DNA of 64,000 bases, taken from contig NZ_FRAI01000005.1 of the NCBI RefSeq assembly GCF_900142275.1, forward strand, positions 1-64,000. The letters run 5' to 3'. The notes beneath the pieces were generated by a model. The model saw only the letters and a list, made by a program, of their open reading frames with translations, ran no database searches and was not told the DNA's origin. This stretch comes from Anaerobranca californiensis DSM 14826 (GTDB lineage: Bacteria > Bacillota > Proteinivoracia > Proteinivoracales > Proteinivoracaceae). Of the stretch, positions 13,432 to 23,852 are shown piece by piece (position 1 is the stretch's first letter; each line of letters opens with the position of its first letter). Both the position numbers and the translations under genes were made by a program.

Positions 13432-16400
13432 AAAAGGTTTTAGTTATTGGGTCAGGTCCTATCGTAATAGGCCAGGCAGCAGAGTTTGATTACGCAGGGA
13501 CTCAGGCTTGTCGGGCGTTAAAAGAGGAAGGAATAGAAGTTATTTTGATAAACAGCAACCCTGCTACTATTATGACTGACAAAGAAATAGCTGATAAAAT
13601 TTATATAGAACCACTTACTTCAGTAATTATAGAAAAAGTTCTGGAAAAAGAGAAGCCTGATAGTATATTAGCTGGTATGGGTGGACAAACGGCGTTAAAT
13701 TTAGTTGTTGAACTTTATGAAAAAGGGATATTAGATAAATGTAAAGTCCGGTTGATAGGAACATCAATTGAAGGAATTAAAGTTGGAGAAGATCGGGAAA
13801 AATTTCAAAAACTAATGGCGGAAATTAAACAACCCGTTGTTGAAGGTAAAATTGTTAATAGTTTAGAGGAAGGGCTGGAATTTGCTAATAGTATTGGGTT
13901 TCCCGTTGTGGTACGGCCTGCCTATACTTTAGGGGGTACTGGGGGTGGGATCGCCGAAAATGAAAATATGCTAGAGGAGATATTGGTTCAAGGACTACAA
14001 TTAAGTAGGGTTGGTCAGGTTTTGATAGAAAAATCTATTAAAGGCTGGAAAGAAATTGAGTATGAAGTGATAAGGGATGGAAATGGTAACTGTATTACTG
14101 TATGTAATATGGAGAATTTAGATCCAGTTGGTGTTCATACTGGAGATAGTATTGTTGTAGCCCCTTCACAGACATTAACAGATAAAGAATATCAAATGTT
14201 AAGAAGTGCCGCTATTGAGATTATCAACACTATTGATATTAAGGGAGGGTGTAATGTCCAGTTTGCCCTCAATCCTAAAAACAGCGAATATGTAGTAATA
14301 GAAATTAACCCAAGGGTAAGCCGTTCTTCTGCTTTGGCTTCTAAAGCGACAGGCTATCCTATTGCTAAGGTCGCTGCAAAGATTGCCCTAGGATATCACT
14401 TAGATGAGATTATCAATGATGTTACTGGAAAAACTTATGCCTGTTTTGAACCTACTTTAGATTATGTAGTTGTTAAAATGCCTAAATGGCCTTTTGAAAA
14501 ATTTAGAGGTGTAAAGAAACAACTAGGAACTAAAATGATGGCAACTGGGGAAATCATGGCAATTGGTAGTAATTTTGAAGCTGCTTTTTTAAAAGGTATC
14601 CGTTCTTTAGAAATAGGGCAATATACTTTGGAAAATAAAGGTTCAAAAATGAGAAGTATTGAAGAACTAAAGGATAGAGTTCAAATTCCCGATGATGAAA
14701 GAATATTTGACGTGGCAGAATTACTTAGAAGAAATTTTAGAGTGGATAAAGTCAGTGAATTAACGGGAATAGATTCCTTTTTCCTGGGAAAAATTAAAAA
14801 CATTGTTGAAGAGGAAAAAAACTTGAAAAAAATTAGCCTTGAGGAATTAACCCCTGAAAAACTAAGATATTTAAAGGAAAAAGGTTTTTCCGACAAAGGG
14901 ATTGCAGATTTAATGGATCGTTCTCCCCAAGATATTTATCAGTTAAGGAAAAGTTATGGTATTAATCCTGTCTATAAGATGGTTGATACCTGTGGTGGCG
15001 AGTTTGAAGCTTTATCTCCATATTATTATTCTACCTATGGAGTTGAAGATGAAGTAAAAGTTACAAAAAACAAAAAAGTTATGGTGATTGGTTCTGGCCC
15101 TATTAGAATTGGACAGGGTATTGAATTTGATTATTGTTCAGTTCATAGTATACTTGCTTTAAGGGAAATGGGAATTGAAACTATAATTGTTAATAACAAC
15201 CCTGAAACTGTAAGTACTGATTTTGATATATCTGATAAATTGTATTTTGAACCCCTTACAGAAGAAGATATACTCAATATTGTGGATAAAGAGAAACCTG
15301 ATGGAGTTATACTTCAGTTTGGCGGACAAACGGCAATTAAATTAGCTGATTTTCTAAAACAAATGAGAATTCCTATTTTAGGAACAAAGCCGGAAGATAT
15401 TGATATAGCGGAAGATAGAGAGAAATTTGATAAAATCATGGAAAAACTTTGTATAAAAAGGCCTAAGGGAAAAGCTGTATGGAGTGTTGAAGAAGGATTA
15501 AAGGAAGCTGGAAATATAGGTTATCCCCTTCTGGTGAGACCATCCTATGTATTAGGTGGACAGGGGATGGAAATAATCTATGGGGAAGATGAATTAAAAA
15601 GATATTTAGAATATTTCTTTGAAAGAAATAAAAAAAATTCAGTATTAATTGATCAATACCTTTTAGGAAGGGAGTTAGAAATAGATGGGATTTGGGATGG
15701 TGAAAATATACTAATTCCCGGCATTATCCAACATTTAGAAAGGGCTGGTATTCATTCCGGTGACAGTATTACTCGATACCCTGATGGTGGAATTTCAAAA
15801 AATATAAAGGAAAAAATACTTCAATATACAATTAAGATCGCTCAAGAATTGAAAGTATTAGGAATGATCAATATTCAGTTTGTTGAATACATGGATGAGC
15901 TATATGTATTAGAAGTTAATCCCCGTTCAAGTCGCACTGTCCCCTATATTAGCAAAGTAACAAATATCCCTTTAGTAAAATTAGCAACAAGGGTTATGCT
16001 GGGGGAAAAATTGAAAGATTTAGGATATGGTACTGGTATTTATCCTTTAATAGATTACGTTACAGTAAAGGTACCGGTATTTTCTACTGAAAAAATTCCA
16101 TTGGCAGAAGTTAGTTTAGGACCGGAAATGAAATCTACCGGTGAAGTTATGGGGATAGGAAAGACCTTTGAAGAGGCTATGTATAAGGGATTCATTGCAT
16201 CAGGTATGAATTTGCCTTTTAACAATAATAAAGTGATAGTAACATTAAAGGACGGGGATAAAGAAAAATTCCTTCCCATGGCAAAAGATTTTAAGGATTT
16301 AGGATTTGAAATATTTGCCACTAAAGGTACTGCTATTTTTTTAAGGGAATATGGTTATGAAGTTACAGAAATCAATAAAATTTCAGAAGGGGTTCCTAAT

Positions 16401-16628
16401 ATCTTAGACTTAATTAACAGTGGTTTAATAGATTTAGTAATTAATACACCTACAAAAGGTAAAGATAGTAGTAGGGATGGGTTCAGAATTCGTCGAAGGG
16501 CAATAGAGTCTTCTGTTAAGGTTTTAACTTCTTTAGATACAGTTTCTGCCTTATTGCAAGTATTAAAGGAAAAAATTGACATAAATGATATAAATATTTA
16601 TCCATTATTCAAAAAAAATGGATTATAA
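13410..16628 (+). CDS. carB: Carbamoyl-phosphate synthase large subunit
   Basis: Makes carbamoyl phosphate from bicarbonate, ammonia and two ATP. At 1072 residues it has full length: first ATP-grasp half (carboxyphosphate, about 1-400), oligomerisation domain (about 400-550), second ATP-grasp half (about 555-930), and the C-terminal MGS-like allosteric domain. The twin motifs [20 protein letters not shown] and [20 protein letters not shown] start the halves. The allosteric domain is where UMP or ornithine usually bind. As the only car set in the window, it may serve both pathways. It is closed by a terminator shared with the convergent abgT-like gene. Confidence 0.97.
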   Translation: MARDYSIKKVLVIGSGPIVIGQAAEFDYAGTQACRALKEEGIEVILINSNPATIMTDKEIADKIYIEPLTSVIIEKVLEKEKPDSILAGMGGQTALNLVVELYEKGILDKCKVRLIGTSIEGIKVGEDREKFQKLMAEIKQPVVEGKIVNSLEEGLEFANSIGFPVVVRPAYTLGGTGGGIAENENMLEEILVQGLQLSRVGQVLIEKSIKGWKEIEYEVIRDGNGNCITVCNMENLDPVGVHTGDSIVVAPSQTLTDKEYQMLRSAAIEIINTIDIKGGCNVQFALNPKNSEYVVIEINPRVSRSSALASKATGYPIAKVAAKIALGYHLDEIINDVTGKTYACFEPTLDYVVVKMPKWPFEKFRGVKKQLGTKMMATGEIMAIGSNFEAAFLKGIRSLEIGQYTLENKGSKMRSIEELKDRVQIPDDERIFDVAELLRRNFRVDKVSELTGIDSFFLGKIKNIVEEEKNLKKISLEELTPEKLRYLKEKGFSDKGIADLMDRSPQDIYQLRKSYGINPVYKMVDTCGGEFEALSPYYYSTYGVEDEVKVTKNKKVMVIGSGPIRIGQGIEFDYCSVHSILALREMGIETIIVNNNPETVSTDFDISDKLYFEPLTEEDILNIVDKEKPDGVILQFGGQTAIKLADFLKQMRIPILGTKPEDIDIAEDREKFDKIMEKLCIKRPKGKAVWSVEEGLKEAGNIGYPLLVRPSYVLGGQGMEIIYGEDELKRYLEYFFERNKKNSVLIDQYLLGRELEIDGIWDGENILIPGIIQHLERAGIHSGDSITRYPDGGISKNIKEKILQYTIKIAQELKVLGMINIQFVEYMDELYVLEVNPRSSRTVPYISKVTNIPLVKLATRVMLGEKLKDLGYGTGIYPLIDYVTVKVPVFSTEKIPLAEVSLGPEMKSTGEVMGIGKTFEEAMYKGFIASGMNLPFNNNKVIVTLKDGDKEKFLPMAKDFKDLGFEIFATKGTAIFLREYGYEVTEINKISEGVPNILDLINSGLIDLVINTPTKGKDSSRDGFRIRRRAIESSVKVLTSLDTVSALLQVLKEKIDINDINIYPLFKKNGL

Positions 16629-16633
16629 AAACA

Positions 16634-16652
16634 AAAGGGCCTAGTGCCCTTT
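16634..16652. terminator. Bidirectional terminator between carB and AbgT gene
   Basis: AAAGGGC (16634-16640) and GCCCTTT (16646-16652) around a five-base loop, with A-rich and T-rich flanks serving both converging genes. Confidence 0.8.
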
Positions 16653-16655
16653 ATT

Positions 16656-18173
16656 TTATAAAAAGATACTTCCCCCTGGACCGATGGGTAAAAGTAGTAA
16701 AAACCAAATCACTAACATCAATGTCCAAGCTATCAATAAAGCGATGGCGTAAGGGAGCATAGTTGAGATTAATGTACCTATACCGACATTGTGGTCATAT
16801 TTTTCTGCAAATGCGATGATTATAGCAAAATATGGCATTAAAGGAGAGATGATATTAGTTACTGAATCACCAATCCTGTAGGCCAGTTGAGTAAATTCCG
16901 GTGCATATCCCAGTTGCATAAATAGGGGGACAAATACCGGTGCCATAATTGCCCATTTTGCCGAAGCACTTCCTAAAAATAGGTTGATAAAACCCGTTAC
17001 TAATATAAACATAACTATTAGGGGTAAACCGACGAGGTTAATTGTTTGTAAAAATTCTGCCCCCGTTACTGCTAATATAGTACCGATATTGGACCAGTTG
17101 AAATAGGCTACAAATTGTCCTGCAGCAAAGGCTAAAGCGATGTAACCACCCATTTCAGCCATAGATTTAGATAAATATGTAGCTACATCACCATTGGATT
17201 TAATTGTTCCAACAGCTAAACCGAAGGCAAGGCCTGGTATAAAGAACAGTAAGGCGATGATGGGAACCATACTTTGAACAAAGGGTGTTATCCCTTGGAT
17301 TAATTGTCCTTGCTCATTCCTTAAAATGCCATTCTCTGGTACAGTAAGATAAGCAAAGAATGCGATAGTAAGTAATAAGGCTACTAATGCCCATAATAGA
17401 CCTTTCTTCTCCTCTGCTGTAACATTTTCCAGATTATCTATATGTTCACCTTTGTATTCCCCTAATCTCGGTGCAATGATTCTTTCTGTAACCCAAGTAG
17501 CTACAATTGTAACTAAAAAGGTAGAGGCAATCATGAAATACCAGTTTACTGTAGGTGGAACGGTGTAGTTTGGATCTAAAATCCTTGCTGATTCTGCCGT
17601 TAATCCCGCTAGTAATGGATCTATAGTTGATAACAATAAATTGGCACTAAAACCACCGGATACACCGGCAAAGGCTGCAGCTAAACCAACTAGTGGATGC
17701 CGTCCTTTGACAGAAAAGATAATGGCACCTAGGGGAACTAATACGACATAGCCGGCATCGGAAGCAATGTTAGACATTATACCGGCAAATACTACGGCAG
17801 CTGTTATTAAACGATCGGGAGCACCTAATACCATGACTTTTAATAATGCTTTGATCAATCCCGTTCTATCGGCAACACCAACCCCTAACATAGCTACTAA
17901 AACTGTTCCTAAAGGGGCAAACCCTGTAAAATTAGGTACTGCTTTACTGAAAATATTTTGAATTCCTTCCCTAGAAAGAAGGTTTACTCCTTGAACTGTT
18001 TCTCCCGTTACCGGATGGACTACACTAACTCCCATAGAGCTTACAATCCAAGAAAGAATCAGTGTTAAAAAGGCCAAAAGGAAGAATAGGGTAATAGGAT
18101 GGGGAAGTTTATTTCCAACCCGTTCTATCCAACCCAGTATACCACCACGTGCTACATTTGATTTTCGGGACAT
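16656..18173 (-). CDS. AbgT-family transporter
   Basis: Membrane transporter of about 505 residues with 11-13 hydrophobic segments, resembling the AbgT family (p-aminobenzoyl-glutamate uptake in E. coli; sulfonamide efflux in some members). Visible signatures are an N-terminal IERVGNKLPHPITLFF, then LGVGVADRTGLIKA, the hairpin region SNIASDAGYVVLVPLGA, and the C-terminal GDSVTNIISPLMPYF. I start at ATG 18173 behind GGAAGGAG; an upstream TTG at 18182 has poorer spacing. The gene stands alone, so the physiological substrate cannot be inferred from neighbours. Confidence 0.88.
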   Translation of the reverse strand: MSRKSNVARGGILGWIERVGNKLPHPITLFFLLAFLTLILSWIVSSMGVSVVHPVTGETVQGVNLLSREGIQNIFSKAVPNFTGFAPLGTVLVAMLGVGVADRTGLIKALLKVMVLGAPDRLITAAVVFAGIMSNIASDAGYVVLVPLGAIIFSVKGRHPLVGLAAAFAGVSGGFSANLLLSTIDPLLAGLTAESARILDPNYTVPPTVNWYFMIASTFLVTIVATWVTERIIAPRLGEYKGEHIDNLENVTAEEKKGLLWALVALLLTIAFFAYLTVPENGILRNEQGQLIQGITPFVQSMVPIIALLFFIPGLAFGLAVGTIKSNGDVATYLSKSMAEMGGYIALAFAAGQFVAYFNWSNIGTILAVTGAEFLQTINLVGLPLIVMFILVTGFINLFLGSASAKWAIMAPVFVPLFMQLGYAPEFTQLAYRIGDSVTNIISPLMPYFAIIIAFAEKYDHNVGIGTLISTMLPYAIALLIAWTLMLVIWFLLLLPIGPGGSIFL

Positions 18174-18338
18174 TAAAGACAACTCCTTCCTATATATTCC
18201 TTAATATATTTTGTAGATTTTTAGCTTTTTATGTACTATTTTAGGGGTTGTTAGAGGATTTTGCCTTTGGATGTAGAATTATATAATAGTGTTTTACAGA
18301 TTAAATCCATAAATGGCAGAAGAAGAGGTGTTTTAAAT

Positions 18339-20228
18339 ATGAAAAGGCTGAAAAAAGGATTTTTGATTCTTTTAATTACTGGATTGATCTTTAATTTAAT
18401 ATCTTTCCCCGTAGAAGCTCAAAGTAGTGGTAGGTTAGTAGTTTCCATGCCTAATCAAGGATATGTAGGCAATACCATAACAGTTAATATAAATATAGAT
18501 AATTTTAGTGGATTTGGAGTCAGTGGAATAGCAGGTTACCAATTTAACTTAAATTACAATGGTTCTGTATTAAGGCCAAGATTACAGGGGAGTACATACC
18601 ATAAAGCCGGTCCTCTTTCCTCTGGATATATGATTACTTCTAATTTAGTAGAAAATAGTATTAGAGTTGCTGCAGCATCAGCTTCACCTAACATTAATAG
18701 AAACGGCACTTTACTGTCTTTTCAATTTGAAATTATCGGAGGGGGAAGTAGTAATGTTACATTAACTAATATCGTATTAGATGGTGTTCCAGCTAACCGA
18801 ATTTCTGTATCTAATGGTTCAATTTCCACCTCTCATTATGTGGCACCGACGGGTATAACTTTAAACAAGACGTCTCTTAATTTAAATGTCGGTGAAAGTG
18901 AACGGTTAACTGCCACCGTTTCCCCTAATAATGCCACTGATAAAAGGGTGGAATGGTCTTCTACAAATAGAAATGTAGCTACTGTAGATAGTAATGGTAA
19001 TGTTCGGGCAGTAGGTCCAGGTACCGCTACTATTAATGCCAAAACAGTAGCTGGCAATAGAGTTGCTACCGCTACAGTTAGGGTTACTGCACCGGTTACC
19101 GGGGTAAGCATTGGAGGGGAATCAAAGATCCTTTTAGGGGATACCCAACAACTAATTGCTAATATCACCCCTGCCAATGCCAGTAATAAAAATGTGAGTT
19201 GGTCTTCCAGTAATCCTTCTATTCTAAGTGTAGATGGAAATGGTAATGTAACGGCAAAGGGGATAGGGGAAGCTATTATTACCGTTACCACAGAAGATGG
19301 AAACAAAAAAGCTACTAAAACTATTACCGTTGTTAGTGAAATGCCGTTAGAAGGGATAAAAGCAAAGAATCCTTCTATAGAAATTATGTTAGGGGATACC
19401 TTTACTCCTGAGTTAGAATTTATTCCTAAAAATGCTACTAATAAAAAGGTAAATTGGCAAAGTAGTGACTCTAATGTTGTAAAGGTGGATAGCAATGGCA
19501 ATTTATTTGCAGTAGGGGTTGGCGAAACTACCGTAAAAGGGGTTTCTGAAGATGGTGGCCATGAAGTTGTTATCGAAGTCAAAGTTTTACCGATACCGGA
19601 AGAGAAATTAGTAGAAACATATTTTACCATAAGTGAAAATAGCCATACCTTTGAATTACCTAAAACCCTTTTCTTTAAGAATGATTACATTCAGTTGAAA
19701 GATGAAAGAATTACTGTAAAAATTCCCAAAGAATTGATTGACTCAACCTTTGCAGCCAATGACATAATAAACTATGACAGCTTTAAATTGACGGTAAATA
19801 AAGTAAACCCAGCAATTCCCGAAAATTACAGGGTATTAAGCCCGGTATATGAATTTAAATTTGAGGTAGATGGCAGATATATCCACCAGTTTGCTGGAGA
19901 AGTAATTAAAACAATCACCTTTGATCCAACATTAGTCCAAAATATCCAAAGGGTTTCACTATACTGGTTTAATGAAGAAACAAAGGAATGGGAAAAAATT
20001 GATTCTCAAATTGATGAAACCAAGGGTTTGGTCCATGCCAGGGTTAACCACTGGAGTTTATATGTCCTATTAGAAGACTTAGGTGGAAAAGGATTGTTCA
20101 ATTTCAGTGGTTCTGTCAGTTTCAGTGTTTTAATATTTATGATGCTACTAACTTTAGTTTTAGGAATAGTTATTGGATATATGATTTGGGGATTTAAAAA
20201 ACCAGTTAAATGGTCAAAGGGAGTATAA
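18339..20228 (+). CDS. Cohesin-like/BIG2 cell-surface protein
   Basis: Secreted, membrane-anchored protein of 629 residues. Order: signal peptide (about 1-27, MKRLKKGF then a hydrophobic core); a cohesin-like beta domain (about 30-165) starting GRLVVSMPNQGYVGNTITV; three BIG2 Ig-like repeats (about 170-420) with recurring SSTNRNVATVDSNGN-type cores; a beta-rich domain (about 420-570); then a C-terminal membrane helix and a short basic tail. There is no LPXTG motif. Cohesin folds usually bind dockerins, but no dockerin or cellulosome gene is in the window, so a scaffold or adhesion role is open. The ATG at 18339 is chosen because a signal peptide starts there. Confidence 0.8.
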   Translation: MKRLKKGFLILLITGLIFNLISFPVEAQSSGRLVVSMPNQGYVGNTITVNINIDNFSGFGVSGIAGYQFNLNYNGSVLRPRLQGSTYHKAGPLSSGYMITSNLVENSIRVAAASASPNINRNGTLLSFQFEIIGGGSSNVTLTNIVLDGVPANRISVSNGSISTSHYVAPTGITLNKTSLNLNVGESERLTATVSPNNATDKRVEWSSTNRNVATVDSNGNVRAVGPGTATINAKTVAGNRVATATVRVTAPVTGVSIGGESKILLGDTQQLIANITPANASNKNVSWSSSNPSILSVDGNGNVTAKGIGEAIITVTTEDGNKKATKTITVVSEMPLEGIKAKNPSIEIMLGDTFTPELEFIPKNATNKKVNWQSSDSNVVKVDSNGNLFAVGVGETTVKGVSEDGGHEVVIEVKVLPIPEEKLVETYFTISENSHTFELPKTLFFKNDYIQLKDERITVKIPKELIDSTFAANDIINYDSFKLTVNKVNPAIPENYRVLSPVYEFKFEVDGRYIHQFAGEVIKTITFDPTLVQNIQRVSLYWFNEETKEWEKIDSQIDETKGLVHARVNHWSLYVLLEDLGGKGLFNFSGSVSFSVLIFMMLLTLVLGIVIGYMIWGFKKPVKWSKGV

Positions 20229-20231
20229 CTT

Positions 20232-20257
20232 AAAAGGAGCCTAAATTGGCTCCTTTT
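20232..20257. terminator. Bidirectional terminator
   Basis: AAAAGGAGCC (20232-20241) and GGCTCCTTTT (20248-20257) around a six-base loop, between the surface protein and the convergent chemoreceptor gene. Confidence 0.88.
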
Positions 20258-22058
20258 ATATTTGGTATTTATCCAAGTCTTCTTTGAATTGTTCTGTTAA
20301 TTTTTTAAACTCTATGATATTTTGACTCATATCTTTGATCTTTGATGTATATTGGGAGACATTTGCGGAAACTTCTTGGGCTGAAGCAGAATTTTCTTCA
20401 GCAATGGCGGCAAGGCTCTCAATTTTATTATATATCTGAGCAATAGATTCAGTTTCAGTAGTCAATTGATTTATCATACCTATAATAGAATCTGTTACAG
20501 AGCGGATACTTAAGGTAGATTGGTAATTAGATTGGGCTACTTTATCTAATTTTGTACTTTCATCTCTAAGTATAACAAACTGATTTTCGATATCTTTAAC
20601 AATATTATTTATACTGATAGTAAAGGATTGTAAATCTTCAGAAATGCTACTTGCAGCTTTTTTTGATTCTTCCGCCAGTTTCCTGATTTCTTCTGCTACA
20701 ACGGAAAAACCTCTACCATGTTCACCGGCCCTTGCAGCTTCAATAGATGCATTTAAAGCTAATAGGTTTGTCTGTTCTGCTATAGATGTCACTGTTTCAA
20801 CGACTTCATTGATATCCTTTGTTTTTAGTTCTAATTTGTCAGCATTATCTTTTAAAGTGGAGAATTGGGATATTATACTTTGCAGGTTTTCTGTTGTTTC
20901 TTTAACTGCATTGTATCCTTCATTGATTTCTTTAACTACATTTTCTAAAAGATCTTTACTTTGGTTTTCTTTATCTACAATTTCTTTCAATGAATCAATG
21001 TTTTGGTTTAGGATAAATACTGAAGACTCTGTTTCCTCAGCTTGATTCATAACCCCAGCGGCAACTTGTTCTACTACTTGAGAGATTTCCGAAGATGTTT
21101 GGTTCATTTCCGAAGATATTCTGGTAAAGGTCTCTCCAAAGGAATCCATTTCATCGGTTATCCCTTTAAAAGCAATTAAATCATTGGTTATACTTTTCTT
21201 ATATTCATTTAAAGATGAGTTTAGTTTTTCATATTGATCATTAGTAGTAATTTCAGTTGTTAAGAAAAATTTCCGTGATTTAATGTTTTCTATTGTATCG
21301 ATAATATTTTTTAAAGGTTTGTTCATCATTTTAGAGGAAATAAAGGAAGTTAATAACAACAGGGGAGCTAATACTAAGGTATTAAAGTTTTCAGGGATTA
21401 TAGGCGATATAATTAGTAATAGTCCTAGGGTAGTAACCGTTGTCAAAATTGCTGATTTTAATTCAACGGACTTGATAAAACCAAAGGAAAGGAATTTATT
21501 TAACAAATATGTTTTCCTTGAGATTATAGGTTTTTCAAATTTTAGTTTAAAGGTTGCGGTACCTGGACCTTTAGCTAGTGGAGTAATTTCCAATTTTTCA
21601 TTGAAAAATTCCGCTGCCCCTAACATCAAGCCGTAAAGGTAGTCATACATTTCCCTTTTAGATATGTAAGTTATTTTAGCTTCGGTATTAGATATTACTT
21701 CCATGATAAGACGGGGAGGGGTGGCCCCAGGCATTTTATTGGTAATTATAGTATGTATATCATCCATGGAGCTTAAAAAAGAGAAGAGGTTTTGTTGTTT
21801 AAAATAACTGGGATATAATTTAAAGAAAGAATAAATGTTTTCCTTTCCAATAGCTTGCCAAACTTCTGATACCGGGATACCCACATCTTTAGCGATACCT
21901 GCCATGATTTTTTTAGGTATGTCTTCCTGGATATCTTCAGTAGGTTTGATTATATGATCCTTATCCCAGTTAGCTTGTTTCATATTTTTTTCAACGATTT
22001 CAGAACCATATAGTTTTTTTGCAGAGTTCATCCATGCTGCCATCAATGTTCCTTTCAT
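20256..22058 (-). CDS. H-NOX (heme) methyl-accepting chemotaxis protein
   Basis: Chemoreceptor of 600 residues with an N-terminal heme gas-sensor domain. H-NOX residues 1-185 keep the Caldanaerobacter Tar4 numbering exactly: proximal heme ligand His102 (in DDIHTI), Pro115 (GATPPRL), and the propionate-binding Tyr131, Ser133 and Arg135 ([10 protein letters not shown]). The distal oxygen hydrogen-bond trio Trp9, Asn74 and Tyr140 is also present. Two membrane helices follow (about 203-221 and 226-241), then a cytoplasmic signalling domain with the hairpin core [19 protein letters not shown]. The start is ATG 22058 behind GGAGGTGCTTTT, since H-NOX proteins begin MKG; a longer reading adds nine unlikely residues. 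It signals to CheA/CheW, which are not encoded here. Confidence 0.93.
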   Translation of the reverse strand: MKGTLMAAWMNSAKKLYGSEIVEKNMKQANWDKDHIIKPTEDIQEDIPKKIMAGIAKDVGIPVSEVWQAIGKENIYSFFKLYPSYFKQQNLFSFLSSMDDIHTIITNKMPGATPPRLIMEVISNTEAKITYISKREMYDYLYGLMLGAAEFFNEKLEITPLAKGPGTATFKLKFEKPIISRKTYLLNKFLSFGFIKSVELKSAILTTVTTLGLLLIISPIIPENFNTLVLAPLLLLTSFISSKMMNKPLKNIIDTIENIKSRKFFLTTEITTNDQYEKLNSSLNEYKKSITNDLIAFKGITDEMDSFGETFTRISSEMNQTSSEISQVVEQVAAGVMNQAEETESSVFILNQNIDSLKEIVDKENQSKDLLENVVKEINEGYNAVKETTENLQSIISQFSTLKDNADKLELKTKDINEVVETVTSIAEQTNLLALNASIEAARAGEHGRGFSVVAEEIRKLAEESKKAASSISEDLQSFTISINNIVKDIENQFVILRDESTKLDKVAQSNYQSTLSIRSVTDSIIGMINQLTTETESIAQIYNKIESLAAIAEENSASAQEVSANVSQYTSKIKDMSQNIIEFKKLTEQFKEDLDKYQI

Positions 22059-22174
22059 AAAAGCACCTCCAATTTGTAAAAACACTATTAAGAACAGGTC
22101 TTATTTAAACTAATTTAATTATATTATAAATTTTTATATAGGACAATGATTTTTTGATTTAAGGGGTGAAAATT

Positions 22175-23359
22175 ATGGAAATTATAAGGGCTAAGACTGA
22201 TATAAATTTAAAGACAGGTGAAAATGTAAGGTTAGTTTATGTCGGAGAGAAAAAGAGTGAAAGGGAATTTAATGTAATTTCTGAAGTAAAAGGAACAGCC
22301 GATGATATTTTAGCTAAATCCTTAATGGAAATAGGTATAAAGCATGATGAAAAGAATGTTAACATTGTAAAGGAATTATTGTTTAATAACCTGCCAGTGA
22401 CAAAGGAGAAGGTTGAATTGTTAAATAGATATTTACCTAGTTTAGATCATCCAAATTTTGATCTATATAGTCATTGGGGGATTTTATTATTAAAAAAAGG
22501 GATTACATTAAATCCCTATATTCTTAAAACAATAATTGAAGGAGAACCTAGTAAAATTGCCCAACTATTAAAAGAATTAACTTTTACTAAGGAGGATGAA
22601 GTTAAAGAATCTTTCCAAAGGGAAATTAAAAATATATATAAAAATCACTTTATCGATAAAACAGAGGTTAGTGAAGATAAGGTTAAAATCAATAATTCTG
22701 GGATTATTGAAGATAAGTTTGAATTTGGAGATTTACGGGAGGGATTTATAGATTTGGTAAAAAACTCCCTCCAAAATAAATCCTCTTTAAAATTATTTGA
22801 TATTTTAGGTAAGATAGAAGAATTTTCTTTAAAGACATCTGCTAAAAATAAATTGGAAAATACATTAGATATTCTCCAATTAAAGGAGTTAAAAGAAAAA
22901 ATCATTGATTTAATTAAAGGGAGTACCAAAGAAGTTTTAGTTAATACTTTAGGTAAATCAGGAGCGGAGTTGGAAAATAAAGAGATGTTTATCAATATAC
23001 CATTTAATATAGATAATCACTGGTATCCCGCAAGTATCTATATTAAATTAGATGATGATAAAAATAGCAAATTAGATTTTGATAGAAAAATTTTTATTTC
23101 CGTTACCGTTGACACTGAAAATTTAAATACAGTGAAGGTTAACTTGGATTTGTTTAAGGAAGTGGTTAATTGTAATGTATTTGTGGAAACAGAGCAAGCT
23201 TATAAGTTAATTGATAATAATAAAGAAAGATTAAAGGGGATAATTGGAAAAATCTTTGAAGTCCAAGGGTTAAACCTGCATTTAGTCGATAAAAACTTTC
23301 ATGGGATAGAAAAGGATAGGAGAAAAATTGAGTTTAGTAAAATTGATGTTAGATTGTAA
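22175..23359 (+). CDS. YlqG/FliK-like protein
   Basis: Protein of 394 residues with no recognised catalytic motif. The N-terminal two thirds look charged and helical. The C-terminal 120 residues (from about NKEMFINIPFNIDNHW) resemble the hook-length-control fold of FliK. In B. subtilis ylqG precedes the flhB-like ylqH, and here too the next gene is flhB-like, which supports this reading. The ATG at 22175 follows AAGGGGTG. The function is unknown; a link to flagellar type III export control is an inference from the partner gene. Confidence 0.55.
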   Translation: MEIIRAKTDINLKTGENVRLVYVGEKKSEREFNVISEVKGTADDILAKSLMEIGIKHDEKNVNIVKELLFNNLPVTKEKVELLNRYLPSLDHPNFDLYSHWGILLLKKGITLNPYILKTIIEGEPSKIAQLLKELTFTKEDEVKESFQREIKNIYKNHFIDKTEVSEDKVKINNSGIIEDKFEFGDLREGFIDLVKNSLQNKSSLKLFDILGKIEEFSLKTSAKNKLENTLDILQLKELKEKIIDLIKGSTKEVLVNTLGKSGAELENKEMFINIPFNIDNHWYPASIYIKLDDDKNSKLDFDRKIFISVTVDTENLNTVKVNLDLFKEVVNCNVFVETEQAYKLIDNNKERLKGIIGKIFEVQGLNLHLVDKNFHGIEKDRRKIEFSKIDVRL

Positions 23360-23396
23360 GATCATTAAAAATAAAAAAAGGGGAGGGGATTTGAGG

Positions 23397-23660
23397 ATGA
23401 CTAAGAAAAAAGTAGCAGCATTAAAATATGATATAGAAAAAGACAATGCCCCTAAAGTTGTGGCAGCGGGAAGTGGAACTATAGGGGAAAAGATAATAGA
23501 AATTGCCAAGGAAAACAACATCCCGTTATATAGTGATAAACAATTAGTAGAACAACTAATAAAGCTAGAATTAGGTTCTACTATACCTCCTAATTTGTAC
23601 CAAGTAGTAGCAGAGATCCTAGTTTACATTTATAGCTTAGAGGAAGAAGTGAAAAAATAG
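23397..23660 (+). CDS. FlhB C-terminal-domain homolog (YlqH type)
   Basis: A small protein of 87 residues matching only the cytoplasmic C-terminal domain of the flagellar export switch FlhB/YscU: AALKYDIEKDNAPKVVAAGSG, then IIEIAKENNIPLYSDKQLVEQL. The autocleavage motif NPTH of full FlhB is replaced by the segment around EKDNAPKVVA, so no self-cleavage is expected. Such FhlX/YlqH proteins occur beside YlqG in Firmicutes and can partly replace the FlhB C-domain. The start is ATG 23397 behind GGGGAGGGG. Confidence 0.85.
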   Translation: MTKKKVAALKYDIEKDNAPKVVAAGSGTIGEKIIEIAKENNIPLYSDKQLVEQLIKLELGSTIPPNLYQVVAEILVYIYSLEEEVKK

Positions 23661-23707
23661 AAAAATTAAATGTAGAATTAAGAATTTAAATAATGTTATT
23701 CTAATCA

Positions 23708-23736
23708 TTGACAAATATCAAATTGTTTATTATATT
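23708..23736 (+). promoter_or_regulatory. Promoter of sugar-acid cluster
   Basis: TTGACA (23708-23713), 17 bases, TATATT (23731-23736), about 115 bases before the dehydrogenase gene. The long A/T-rich leader (23740-23850) has a G6 run near 23779 but no clear hairpin. Confidence 0.7.
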
Positions 23737-23852
23737 TAAAATGGATATAAATTAAAAAAATTTTTTGTTATTAAAAAGGGGGGTTATAAAAAATTAGTAA
23801 AATGTTCAAATTGTATGAAAATATCTAAAATTGTATTATTATAAGGAGGTGT

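Noticed and set aside
18836..19630. A 264-codon open frame on the minus strand opposite the BIG2 repeats
   Set aside because: It mirrors repeated beta-domain codons of the plus-strand gene, has no ribosome site and reads as low-complexity Thr/Val/Leu.
20644..21045. A plus-strand frame inside the chemoreceptor gene
   Set aside because: It is the complement of the signalling hairpin codons, Ser-rich without a start signal.
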